From the NCBI GenBank assembly GCA_026702615.1, contig JAPPBY010000033.1, positions 1 through 64,000 on the forward strand: DNA of 64,000 bases. The letters run 5' to 3'. This document shows positions 44,298 to 52,707 of this stretch, in pieces. A program made the translations under genes and the position numbers. Every line of letters starts with the position of its first letter. Within the stretch, counting starts at the first letter, position 1. The DNA comes from Chloroflexota bacterium (lineage in GTDB: Bacteria; Chloroflexota; Dehalococcoidia; Tepidiformales; Tepidiformaceae). Below the pieces are notes generated by a model. That model worked only from the letters and a program-made list of their open reading frames with translations. It did not search any database and was not told where the DNA came from.

Positions 44298-45641
44298 ATG
44301 CCACGCAGGATGCGAAACCACAGCCTGTTCACCTGGCTCTATCCAGGGATGCACATCAAGCGCTGGCTCTTTCTTCTCGTCATTGGCATGACCCTCCTCA
44401 GCCTGGGCGCTGCCTACCTGCTGCGCGAGGCCTATCTCGCCTACGACTTTCCCGGCGTTGCCCACTACCTCACCCTCCAGTTCATCCCCCGCTGGGCGCG
44501 CGGCGTCATCTTCGTCTCGCTCGCCCTCGGGAGCGTCGGAATCGCCTTCTGGAAGCTGAACCAGTCCCTCCTCTACGCGGTCGTCCGGCCCGGCGCCCAG
44601 AACGGCAGCATGGCCCAGTCGCTCTACACCAAGCGCGTGCTCAGCCGCGGTCCCCGCATCGTCGCCATTGGAGGCGGCACCGGCCTCTCTGTGCTCCTGC
44701 GCGGCCTCAAGGAGTACACCAGCAACCTCACCGCGATCGTCACCGTCGCCGATGACGGCGGCTCCTCTGGACGCCTGCGTCAGGACTTTGGCGTCGTCGC
44801 CCCCGGCGACATTCGCCAGTGCGTGGCCGCCCTCGCCGAGGCCGAGCCACTGATGTCCCGTCTCTTCCAGTACCGCTTCCGCTCGGGCGACGGCCTCGAG
44901 GGACACTCCTTCGGGAACCTCTTCATCGTTGCCATGGCAAACGTCACCGGGAACTTCGAGACGGCAGTCCACGAGGCCAGCCGCGTTCTCAACGTTATCG
45001 GCAATATCTTCCCCTCAACGCGCGCCGATGTGACGCTCTCCGCGCGCACCCAGGACGACGAGCTCGTCCACGGCGAGCACAACATCACCGAGCACGGCGC
45101 CCGCATCCGTGACCTGTTCCTCAATCCGCCCGATGCCGAGGCCCATCCCGACGCCGTCCGCGCCATCCTCGATGCCGACGTCGTCGTCATCGGGCCAGGC
45201 AGCCTCTACACGAGCGTCATGCCCAACCTGCTCGTCGAGGATCTGCGCAAGGCCCTGCTCTCGACCGGCGCCCAGCGCCTCTTCGTCTGCAACGTCGCCA
45301 CGGAGAACGGGGAGACCGACGACTTCGGCGTCGCGGACCACATCGAAGCCATCGAGCGGCACACCGCTCCGGGCCTGATCGAGGCCGTCATCGCGAACGA
45401 CAACCTCGGAGCCCTGCCCGAAGAACTGCACTCCACGCCCGTCAGCCTCGAACATCCGGACGCCCGCGTGTTCGAGCATGTACGGGTCGTTCAGGCCGAT
45501 GTTGTTGCCGGAGAGGACCGCTACCGGCACGACTTCCAGAAACTCGCCGCTGCAATCCTCGACGTGTACCATGGTCGGGAGAACGGCGCGCTCGAAGCTG
45601 AGCGCACACCCTCCGAAGAAACCGCTCTCGCCGCTCGCTGA
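44298..45641 (+). CDS. yvcK: YvcK/CofD-like gluconeogenesis factor
   Basis: The protein has 447 residues from ATG 44298; starts at 44253 and 44310 are also possible. Two N-terminal membrane segments (WLFLLVIGMTLLSLG and VIFVSLALGSVGIAF) are unusual for the family but occur in some phyla. The catalytic-type core begins at IVAIGGGTGLSVLLRGLKEY and includes TVADDGGSSGRLR and GDIRQC. YvcK proteins bind UDP-GlcNAc and control peptidoglycan precursor supply and gluconeogenesis. The stop overlaps the secG start by one base. Confidence 0.88.
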   Translation: MPRRMRNHSLFTWLYPGMHIKRWLFLLVIGMTLLSLGAAYLLREAYLAYDFPGVAHYLTLQFIPRWARGVIFVSLALGSVGIAFWKLNQSLLYAVVRPGAQNGSMAQSLYTKRVLSRGPRIVAIGGGTGLSVLLRGLKEYTSNLTAIVTVADDGGSSGRLRQDFGVVAPGDIRQCVAALAEAEPLMSRLFQYRFRSGDGLEGHSFGNLFIVAMANVTGNFETAVHEASRVLNVIGNIFPSTRADVTLSARTQDDELVHGEHNITEHGARIRDLFLNPPDAEAHPDAVRAILDADVVVIGPGSLYTSVMPNLLVEDLRKALLSTGAQRLFVCNVATENGETDDFGVADHIEAIERHTAPGLIEAVIANDNLGALPEELHSTPVSLEHPDARVFEHVRVVQADVVAGEDRYRHDFQKLAAAILDVYHGRENGALEAERTPSEETALAAR

Positions 45642-45859
45642 TGCTGAACGCCATCCAGATCATCGTTTCCGCGCTCCTCATCGTCGCCGTGCTCCTGCAA
45701 GTCAAGGGCTCCGGCTTCGGCGCGGCCCTTGGCGGGCTCTCCGGCGGCTCCGTCTACCGCACGAAGCGCGGTCTCGAGAAGACACTGTTCCAGGCGACGA
45801 TCGTTCTTGTCATCGTGTTCCTCTTCGTGTCCTTCCTGAGCGTCCAGTCTCAGAGCTAA
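45641..45859 (+). CDS. secG: Preprotein translocase subunit SecG
   Basis: The protein has 72 residues with two membrane helices (AIQIIVSALLIVAVLLQV and LFQATIVLVIVFLFVSFL) and the linking loop GSGFGAALGGLSGG-SVYRTKRGLEK, typical of SecG. It is a small partner of SecYE in the membrane translocon. It is tightly coupled with the YvcK-like gene upstream and 9 bp from the substrate-binding protein downstream. Confidence 0.92.
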   Translation: MLNAIQIIVSALLIVAVLLQVKGSGFGAALGGLSGGSVYRTKRGLEKTLFQATIVLVIVFLFVSFLSVQSQS

Positions 45860-45868
45860 CCGCTCCTC

Positions 45869-47533
45869 ATGCTTCGCGCGGTTGCGAACTCGCGGCGCGC
45901 CCTCCTCTCGGCGGCTGTCGTGGCGGTCGGTGTGCTCGCGGCCGCCATTATCGCCGTGTTCCTCACCCAGCCCGAGGAGGAGGCTCCCAGGCCCCTTCCC
46001 ACCCCTACGCCCGTCCAGAAGTCCATCTACGTTGAGGGTGTCGTCGGCGCCTGGCAGCGCATTAACCCCCTCTTCGCCGCCGAGAATGCAGTCGACCAGG
46101 ACCTTTCGCGGCTGATCTTCGCCAGCCTCCTGCGCGTCGGTGAGGACGGTCGCCTCCTCCCCGACCTCGCCCCCCTCCCGGAGGTGGGCGACGACGGGCG
46201 TACGTACACCTTCCGCCTCCACCCTGGTCTGCAGTGGCACGATGGCGCCCCCGTCCGCTCCCTCGACGTCGCCTTCACGATCGAGCACATCCTCGCACCG
46301 GACTTCCAGGGCGACCCCCGGCTGCAAGCGGCCTGGACCGGCGTCGAGGTCCGCACGCCGGACCTGCGAACCATCATCATCCGCCTGCCCGAGCCCAACG
46401 CCTCCTTCCTCGCCCGCTTCGCGACTGTCGGCATTCTCCCCGAGCACCTGCTGCAGGGACTCGATGGCGCCGACCTGTTTGATGCGCCCTTCAATGCCAG
46501 TCCCGTGGGCGCAGGCCCCTACCGGCTCGAATCCGCCACCTCCGTCGAGGCCACCCTCAGCGCGTATCCCCGCTACCACCTCGGGCGCCCCCACATCGAC
46601 GTCATCACCGTTCGCTTCCTGCCCGACTTCGCCGCCGTGAAGCACGCCCTTGAGCAGGGAGACATCGACGGTATCTTCCTGCGGCAGCCCCTCAACGCCG
46701 AGCAACTCGCCTCGCTCGACGGCATCGCCGGGTTCGTCCGCGAGGACCTGCAACGCGCCGTCTCACTCGTCCTCTATCTCAACAACAGCCAGGTGGCGTA
46801 CTTCCGCGATCCACGCGTGCGAACCGCCGTCTCCCTCGCGCTCGACCGCCAGACGCTCGTCGAGAACGCCCTCCTTGGCGTCGCGACCCCCTCGTCATCG
46901 GCCATCGCCCCGGGAACGTGGGCCTACGACCCCTCTCTCGACAGCCCCCCGAGCGACCCTGAAGCCGCCATCGCCCTCCTCGCCGAATCCGGATGGCACC
47001 GCAGCCCGACGACCGGTGTCCTGGTCCGGCAGGGTTCCGAGTTCCGCCTCACCATCCGCACCGATAACGACCCTCGCCACCTCGCCCTTGCCCGCGAGGT
47101 CGCGCTCCAGCTCGAACCAGTCGGCATTCGCGCGACGGTCGCGAGCACCAGCTTCACCGTGCTCAGCCGCGACTTCCTTGCCCCCCGCACCTACGACGCC
47201 GCGCTTGCCGGCTGGGACCAGGGCCCCGATCCCGACCCCTACCTCGCCTGGCACAGCTCACAGGTCGACCACCCAGGCGGCAACGTCGCGAACTACGGTG
47301 ACATCATCGTCGATGCCCTGCTGGAGCGAGGGCGCACCACCTCCAGCGCCCTCGTGCGCCTCGATGCCTACGGCCAGTTTCAGGAGCTCTGGCAGCGAGA
47401 GGTCCCGAGCGTCATCCTCGCCTACCCCCGGATCCGCTACATTCGCGCGGCCAACGTGACGTCCCCGCCCTTCGGCGTGCTCTTCACCCCCACCGACCGC
47501 TTCCTGAACGTTCACCTGTGGCGCATCGAATGA
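45869..47533 (+). CDS. Peptide-type ABC transporter substrate-binding protein (SBP_bac_5)
   Basis: The protein has 554 residues. An N-terminal hydrophobic segment (about 11-32) is a signal anchor; there is no lipobox cysteine. The SBP family 5 core follows (AWQRINPLFAAENAVDQDLS, LHPGLQWHDGAPVRSLDVAF, VGAGPYRLES). It binds oligopeptides or similar solutes outside the membrane. No permease accompanies it here; it is embedded in a housekeeping operon. Its stop overlaps the next gene by ATGA. Confidence 0.92.
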   Translation: MLRAVANSRRALLSAAVVAVGVLAAAIIAVFLTQPEEEAPRPLPTPTPVQKSIYVEGVVGAWQRINPLFAAENAVDQDLSRLIFASLLRVGEDGRLLPDLAPLPEVGDDGRTYTFRLHPGLQWHDGAPVRSLDVAFTIEHILAPDFQGDPRLQAAWTGVEVRTPDLRTIIIRLPEPNASFLARFATVGILPEHLLQGLDGADLFDAPFNASPVGAGPYRLESATSVEATLSAYPRYHLGRPHIDVITVRFLPDFAAVKHALEQGDIDGIFLRQPLNAEQLASLDGIAGFVREDLQRAVSLVLYLNNSQVAYFRDPRVRTAVSLALDRQTLVENALLGVATPSSSAIAPGTWAYDPSLDSPPSDPEAAIALLAESGWHRSPTTGVLVRQGSEFRLTIRTDNDPRHLALAREVALQLEPVGIRATVASTSFTVLSRDFLAPRTYDAALAGWDQGPDPDPYLAWHSSQVDHPGGNVANYGDIIVDALLERGRTTSSALVRLDAYGQFQELWQREVPSVILAYPRIRYIRAANVTSPPFGVLFTPTDRFLNVHLWRIE

Positions 47534-48366
47534 CTGCGCCGCTTCCCATCGTCCTGCTGACCGATTTCGGTACCCGCGACACTTACGTCGGCCAGGTGAA
47601 GGCCGTCCTCACGGCGCGAGCCCCCGCCGCCCCCCTCATCGACCTGACCCATGAGGTCTCGCCCTACGCCATCGACGAAGGCGCCTGGCTCCTCGAGACC
47701 GCCCTCCCCTTCCTCCCCGCCCCTGCGGTCGTGCTCGCCGTGGTCGACCCCGGTGTCGGCAGCGAGCGGCTCCCCATCGCTGTGCGCGCCTCCGCCGCCG
47801 GCGACCCCGCCGCCGCCCGCTACTTCGTCGGCCCCGATAACGGCCTGCTCTCCGCCGTCGCGTCGCCCGACGCCCGCCCATCCACACCCGGACGCTGCCC
47901 GGCTCCCCCTGGCCTCAACGTCCGCGCCATCGAGGATCCCGAGGTGCGTCTCGCCAACGTCAGCGCCACCTTCCACGGCCGCGATCTCTTCGCCCCTGCC
48001 GCCGCGCACATCGCCGTCGCGGGCCACCACGAGACGCTCGGCCCCGCCCGCGAGGAGCTCACCCTGCTCCCGCCCTTCGCGGGCCGTACCGAGGGAACGA
48101 CGATCCGGGGAACCGTCATCCACGTCGATCGCTACGGCAATCTCGTCACGACCATCCGAAAGGAGCAGCTTCCGCAGAACTTCAAGCTCGACATAAACGA
48201 TTACGGCATCGAGCACATGGTCCGAACTTTCAGCGATGCCTCTCCCGGCGCGCTCGCCTGCCACATCGATTCCAGCGGCTTCCTCGCTATCGCCGAGCGC
48301 GAGGGCAACGCCGCCGCCCGCACCGGCGCCGCCCGTGGCGACGCCGTCGTCCTGACGCCGCGATGA
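47530..48366 (+). CDS. S-adenosyl-L-methionine hydrolase (adenosine-forming), DUF62
   Basis: The protein has 278 residues starting by ATGA overlap. IVLLTDFGTRDTYVGQVKAV, AVVDPGVGSERLPIAV and YFVGPDNGLLS are the signature blocks of the SAM hydroxide adenosyltransferase family, related to fluorinase and chlorinase but normally using water. It splits SAM to adenosine and methionine. The role in cells is not well known, perhaps SAM homeostasis. It is next to fmt with a further 4-bp overlap. Confidence 0.93.
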   Translation: MTAPLPIVLLTDFGTRDTYVGQVKAVLTARAPAAPLIDLTHEVSPYAIDEGAWLLETALPFLPAPAVVLAVVDPGVGSERLPIAVRASAAGDPAAARYFVGPDNGLLSAVASPDARPSTPGRCPAPPGLNVRAIEDPEVRLANVSATFHGRDLFAPAAAHIAVAGHHETLGPAREELTLLPPFAGRTEGTTIRGTVIHVDRYGNLVTTIRKEQLPQNFKLDINDYGIEHMVRTFSDASPGALACHIDSSGFLAIAEREGNAAARTGAARGDAVVLTPR

Positions 48367-49310
48367 ACCCCTCCGCAGTCCGCACCGTCTTCATGGGCTC
48401 CCCTGAGTTTGCCCTGCCCAGCCTCCGGGCCCTTGTCGCCGCCGGTTACGACATGCGTCTCGCCGTCACCCAGCCCGACCGGCGTGCGGGTCGCGGCGGT
48501 CGCATGCGCCCCCCCGCCTCCAAGGTCGAGGCCCAAAGCCTGGGCATCCCTGTCTTCCAGCCGCAGTCGTTTCGTGACCCTGAAGCCGTTGCCGAGCTCG
48601 CCGCCGTCGAGCCCGACCTCATCATCGTCGCCGCCTACGGACGCATCCTCCCTCGCACCGTCCTCGACTTGCCCCGCCACCCCGTCGTCAACGTCCACCC
48701 TTCGCTCCTCCCCCGCTGGCGCGGTCCCTCTCCCGTCGCCGCCGCCATCCTCGCGGGCGACCGGGAGACGGGCGTCTCCATCATGGAGCTCGTCCCCGAG
48801 ATGGATGCCGGCCCCATCCTCGCCGCCCGCCCCTTCCCCATCGCCCCCACCGACACGACCGGCGCCCTCGAAGCGCGTCTTGCCGAGGAAGGCGCCGAAC
48901 TACTCGTTGAGACGCTCCCAGCCTGGCTCGAAGGCGACCTGCGTGCCGTCCCCCAGGACGACTCCCTCGTGACCGTCTGCCCCCTGCTGGAGAAGGCCCA
49001 CGGCCACCTGGCCGCCGGCATGAACGCTCGCGAGGCCGAGCGCGCCGTTCGCGCCTACGACCCGTGGCCCGGCGCCTTCGTCACCTACAACGAAGACCGC
49101 CTCGGCATCTGGCGTGCGCACGTCGGTGACGCCGGCGACGAACTTCTGCCCGGCGACCTCACCGTGCTCGCCGGGAAACCCTCCGTCGCCTTCCGCGAGG
49201 GAGTGCTCGTCCTCGACGAGGTCCAGCGCAGCGGCTCCCGGCGTGTACCCGGGGAGGCCTTCCTCAACGGCGAGCGCGGCCGCCTCGCCCGCTCGGCTGG
49301 CCTCGCATGA
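48363..49310 (+). CDS. fmt: Methionyl-tRNA formyltransferase
   Basis: The protein has 315 residues. FMGSPEFALPSLRALV opens it, and NVHPSLLPRWRGPSPVAAAI and GVSIMELVPEMDAGPIL are the conserved formyl-THF and catalytic blocks. It formylates initiator Met-tRNA. It overlaps both neighbours by 4 bp within the operon. Confidence 0.97.
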   Translation: MNPSAVRTVFMGSPEFALPSLRALVAAGYDMRLAVTQPDRRAGRGGRMRPPASKVEAQSLGIPVFQPQSFRDPEAVAELAAVEPDLIIVAAYGRILPRTVLDLPRHPVVNVHPSLLPRWRGPSPVAAAILAGDRETGVSIMELVPEMDAGPILAARPFPIAPTDTTGALEARLAEEGAELLVETLPAWLEGDLRAVPQDDSLVTVCPLLEKAHGHLAAGMNAREAERAVRAYDPWPGAFVTYNEDRLGIWRAHVGDAGDELLPGDLTVLAGKPSVAFREGVLVLDEVQRSGSRRVPGEAFLNGERGRLARSAGLA

Positions 49311-50395
49311 CCAGCCTCCTGCGCCTGACGCCGTCCGAGCTCGAAGAAGGCCTCACCGCCCTCGGCGCCCCCCGCTACCGCGCCGACCAGGTCCTGCAGG
49401 CCCTCTACCGGCGATGCCTTGGCTCGCTCAACGAGATCACCCAGCTTCCCGGAGCCCTCCGCGAGGGAATGCGGGAGGTCGGGCTCACGCTCGAGGCCCC
49501 CACCGTCCTCCGCGAGGTCGTCAGCGACGACGGCGAGACCACGAAGGCCCTCCTTGCCCTCCCCGGCGGCTCCACCGTCGAAACCGTGCTCATGCAGTAC
49601 CCGCGCTCCGGCCGCGCGCCACGCTCGACCGTGTGCGTCTCCACCCAGGCGGGCTGCGCCATGGGCTGCGTCTTCTGCTCTACCGGCCAGATGGGCTTCG
49701 AGCGCAACATCCCCGCCGAGGACATCGTCGCGCAGGTGCTTCACTTCCAGCGCCTCCTCGCGCCCCGCGGCGAGCACGTCACCAACGTCGTCTTCATGGG
49801 CATGGGAGAGCCTCTCGCGAATTACGACGAGACCGTTCGCGCCGTCCGCCAGCTCACCGACCCCCGCGCCTTCGACCTCGCCCAGCGCGCCATCACTGTC
49901 TCCACGGTGGGCATCCCCCGCGCGATCGACCGCCTCGCCGCCGAGAAGCTCCAGGTCGGTCTCGCCATCTCCCTTCACGCCCCCGACGACGCCCTCCGGC
50001 GCCGCCTCGTCCCAACCGCCCGCCCCAACTCCGTCGCCGAGCTGCTCGACGCCGGACGCCGCTATTTCCGCGCGACCGGCCGTCGCGTCTCCATCGAGTA
50101 CGCGCTCATCGACGGGGTCAACGACTCCGCCGAGCAAGCGCGGGCGCTCGCCCGGGTGCTCCGAGGCGCTGGCGTGCACGTCAACCTCATCCCCCTCAAC
50201 GCCACCGCCGGACCCTTCGCCGCCCCCTCCCGCCGGGGCGTCCGCGAGTTCCGCCGCATCCTCAACGAGGCGGGCGTGAACGCCACCGTGCGAATCGAGA
50301 AGGGCGCCGAAATCGCCGCCGCCTGCGGACAGCTCCGCACCGACGTCGACGCCGCTAGCGGAACAGGCTCCGCAGCATCCCCCGCCCGAGGCTGA
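49307..50395 (+). CDS. rlmN: Dual-specificity RNA methyltransferase RlmN
   Basis: The protein has 362 residues. The radical SAM motif CAMGCVFC supplies Cys117, Cys121 and Cys124. FMGMGEPLANYDE and GLAISLHAPDD are conserved, and AAACGQLR near the end holds the methyl-carrying Cys. It methylates A2503 of 23S rRNA and A37 of some tRNAs. Its last 41 nt overlap the end of the convergent small membrane protein gene. Confidence 0.97.
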   Translation: MTSLLRLTPSELEEGLTALGAPRYRADQVLQALYRRCLGSLNEITQLPGALREGMREVGLTLEAPTVLREVVSDDGETTKALLALPGGSTVETVLMQYPRSGRAPRSTVCVSTQAGCAMGCVFCSTGQMGFERNIPAEDIVAQVLHFQRLLAPRGEHVTNVVFMGMGEPLANYDETVRAVRQLTDPRAFDLAQRAITVSTVGIPRAIDRLAAEKLQVGLAISLHAPDDALRRRLVPTARPNSVAELLDAGRRYFRATGRRVSIEYALIDGVNDSAEQARALARVLRGAGVHVNLIPLNATAGPFAAPSRRGVREFRRILNEAGVNATVRIEKGAEIAAACGQLRTDVDAASGTGSAASPARG

Positions 50396-50741
50396 GCGCG
50401 AAGCTCCCCACCGCCAGTCCCAGCCCCACCGCGAAGGCCGTTCGCAGGTCGAACCAGGTGTGCACCTCGCCCCGCACGACCGGCGATGCCAGCACCCCCA
50501 CGTACGTTCCGTCCAGCGCCGCCGACTTCGTCGCCACCACCGCCGCCGCGCTGTCCCGCAGCGTCGCCCGCTCGGTGCGCATCGCCGCCACGGCACTCTG
50601 CTCCATGCTCACCGCCTCCGCCTCGAGCTGCGCGACCGCGCCCTGCTCGATCGAGACCTCCTCCGCCTGCACCGCCTGCGCGTAGTCGCGCCTGATGCCT
50701 GCGAACCGCGCCCGCGTACCCCTCGGGTCGAACTCTGCCAC
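50355..50741 (-). CDS. Small repeat protein with C-terminal membrane helix
   Basis: The protein has 128 residues from GTG 50741. The middle consists of degenerate ~16-residue repeats (EVSIEQGAVAQLEAEAVSM, then EQSAVAAMRTERATLR, then DSAAAVVATKSAALDG), as in right-handed beta-helix or bactofilin-like proteins common in Chloroflexota. A membrane helix lies at about 98-118 (FAVGLGLAVGSFALSL). Function is unknown. Its 3' end overlaps rlmN, and its start faces queA about 60 bp away. Confidence 0.65.
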   Translation of the reverse strand: MAEFDPRGTRARFAGIRRDYAQAVQAEEVSIEQGAVAQLEAEAVSMEQSAVAAMRTERATLRDSAAAVVATKSAALDGTYVGVLASPVVRGEVHTWFDLRTAFAVGLGLAVGSFALSLGRGMLRSLFR

Positions 50742-50800
50742 GCCGCGCCTCCAGCGCCCGTACGCTAGACCGACGCTCGAGAAAGGGCAATGCTCCCCGC

Positions 50801-51811
50801 GTGCGAACGTCGGACTTCGACTACGACCTGCCCCCCGAGCTGATTGCCCAGCAACCGGTCGAGCCTCGCGACTCCGCCCGCCTCCTGGTTGTCTCGCGCG
50901 GCACGGGCGCCCTCGCTCACCACCACGTCCGCGACCTCCCCGCCCTCCTTCGCGCCGGCGACCTCCTCGTCCTGAACGACACTCGCGTGATGGCCGCACG
51001 TCTCCTCGGCGTGCGCGGCGACACCGGCGGCCGCGTCGAGATCCTCCTCCTGCGCGAACACGACGACGGCGCCTGGTTCGCGCTCGTCCGCCCCGGGCGC
51101 GCCGCCACGCCCGGCCGTGAGTTCCAGCTGGAAGCCCACGATGGGCCCCTCACCGCCACCGTCCGCCGCCGCGAGGAAGATGTCGCCACCGTCACCTTCG
51201 ACCGCCCCATCGACCCCGCCTCCGCCGGTACCGTCCCCCTTCCGCCCTACATCCGCGACTACGAAGGTGACCCCGAACGCTACCAGACCATCTACGCCCG
51301 CGAGCCCCGCAGCGCCGCCGCCCCAACCGCTGGCCTCCACTTCACACCCGGCCTTTTCGACCGGCTCACCGCCGCCGCCATCGAGCGTGTCTTCCTCACG
51401 CTCGAAGTGGGCGCCGGCACCTTCCGTCCGGTCCGCACCGAGGACCCCGCCCGGCACGTGCTGCCCCCGGAGCGCTACAAGCTCCCGCCCGCCACCGCCG
51501 ATGCCATCCACGCCGCACGCGCGGAGGGCCGTCGCATCGTCGCGACCGGCACGACCGTCGTGCGGACGCTCGAACACGCCCTGGGTGGCGAGGGCGGCGC
51601 TCAGGGCGAGACCGGACTGTTCATCCGTCCCGGCTACACCTTCAGCGTCGTCGATGCGCTGCTCACGAACTTCCACCTGCCCCGCTCGACCCTGCTCATG
51701 CTCGTCGCCGCCTTCGCCGGGCACGACCTCATCCGGCAGGCGTATGCCGAGGCTGTTCGCGAGCGCTACCGCTTCTACAGCTTCGGCGATGCGATGCTGA
51801 TCCTGCCCTAG
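50801..51811 (+). CDS. queA: S-adenosylmethionine:tRNA ribosyltransferase-isomerase
   Basis: The protein has 336 residues from GTG 50801. FDYDLPPELIAQQPVEPRDS, LLVLNDTRVMAARLLG, TAGLHFTPGLFDRL and VGAGTFRPVR are the signature blocks. It adds the ribosyl part of SAM to 7-aminomethyl-deazaguanine in the tRNA queuosine pathway. Its stop shares CTAG with the convergent mutY gene. Confidence 0.96.
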   Translation: MRTSDFDYDLPPELIAQQPVEPRDSARLLVVSRGTGALAHHHVRDLPALLRAGDLLVLNDTRVMAARLLGVRGDTGGRVEILLLREHDDGAWFALVRPGRAATPGREFQLEAHDGPLTATVRRREEDVATVTFDRPIDPASAGTVPLPPYIRDYEGDPERYQTIYAREPRSAAAPTAGLHFTPGLFDRLTAAAIERVFLTLEVGAGTFRPVRTEDPARHVLPPERYKLPPATADAIHAARAEGRRIVATGTTVVRTLEHALGGEGGAQGETGLFIRPGYTFSVVDALLTNFHLPRSTLLMLVAAFAGHDLIRQAYAEAVRERYRFYSFGDAMLILP

Positions 51812-52707
51812 CCGTCCTCCGCCAGCCTCCAGCGATCCTCCCGAGAGGCCACGATCCCGTCCCGCGCCAGCGCTTCGAGGTAACCCTCGCACGCCGCCCG
51901 GTGCTCCTCCGGCAGGCGTGCCGCGACCTCGTCCACGGTCAGTGGCGAGCCTTCCGCCAGCATCGCCACGATCCGCCCCCGCGCGAACCGTGCTGTCGAT
52001 TCGAACGGTGCGGTCTTCCCGCTCGGGACGTGTGGACGCGACTCGGGTCGCCCCGCCGCCAGCCACGCGCAGTCCCGCGCCAGCGGACAGACCTCGCACG
52101 CTGGCGACGACGCCTTGCAGACCATCGCCCCCAGGTCCATCACCGCCAGCTGGTGCGCCCGCGTCCCCCGCGCCGGGAGCCACGCCTCCGCCGCCTCCCG
52201 CAGCTCTACCCCGTACGGCGCCTTCGCCCGTCCCTCCCCCAGTAACGCCCGCGCCACCACCCTCGCGATGTTCGTGTCGAGCGCCGCCGTCCGCCGCCCC
52301 CCCGCGAAGCACGCGACCGCAGCCGCCGTGTACGGCCCCACCCCCGGCAGCGACCGCAGCTTCCCCTCCTCCAGAGGGATCTTCCCGAACCGTTCCAGCG
52401 CCTCGCGCGCCGCCCGCTGCAGGTTCACCGCGCGGCGGTTGTACCCGAGCCCCGACCACTCCCGTATGACCGCCGCCGCTGGCGCTTCCGCCAGGCTCGC
52501 CGCCGTCGGCCAGCGCTCCAGCCACGCCTCGTAGCGGGGACGCACGCGCTCGACCTGCGTCTGTTGCAGCATCACCTCGGAGACCAGCACGGCGTACGGG
52601 TCGCGGGTCAGCCGCCAGGGAAGCTCGTGCCGGCCGTTCGCGCGATACCAGCGCCCCAGCGCCCGACGCAGCCGGGAGAGCTCGCCGGGCGCCTCTCCAG
52701 GGCTAAT
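51808..52707 (-). CDS. mutY: A/G-specific adenine glycosylase-like protein, start codon unusual
   Basis: The family N-terminus (RWYRANGRHELPWRLTRDPY) is in frame upstream of the first normal start, GTG 52590, and no ATG, GTG or TTG lies between. An ATT at 52707, 6 nt after GAGG and overlapping the previous gene's stop, is the best candidate start. That gives about 299 residues. Core motifs: SEVMLQQTQVERV with the catalytic Glu, LPGVGPYTAAAVACFA (helix-hairpin-helix), and iron-sulfur ligands CKASSPACEVCPLARDC. The NUDIX-like C-terminal domain is absent; a small helical domain replaces it. It removes adenine mispaired with 8-oxoguanine. Confidence 0.85.
   Translation of the reverse strand: MSPGEAPGELSRLRRALGRWYRANGRHELPWRLTRDPYAVLVSEVMLQQTQVERVRPRYEAWLERWPTAASLAEAPAAAVIREWSGLGYNRRAVNLQRAAREALERFGKIPLEEGKLRSLPGVGPYTAAAVACFAGGRRTAALDTNIARVVARALLGEGRAKAPYGVELREAAEAWLPARGTRAHQLAVMDLGAMVCKASSPACEVCPLARDCAWLAAGRPESRPHVPSGKTAPFESTARFARGRIVAMLAEGSPLTVDEVAARLPEEHRAACEGYLEALARDGIVASREDRWRLAEDG

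Noticed and set aside
49085-52525. Two minus-strand frames over 500 codons long, opposite rlmN and queA
   Set aside because: Gly/Ala/Glu-rich shadows; the opposite strand carries rlmN and queA with complete motifs.
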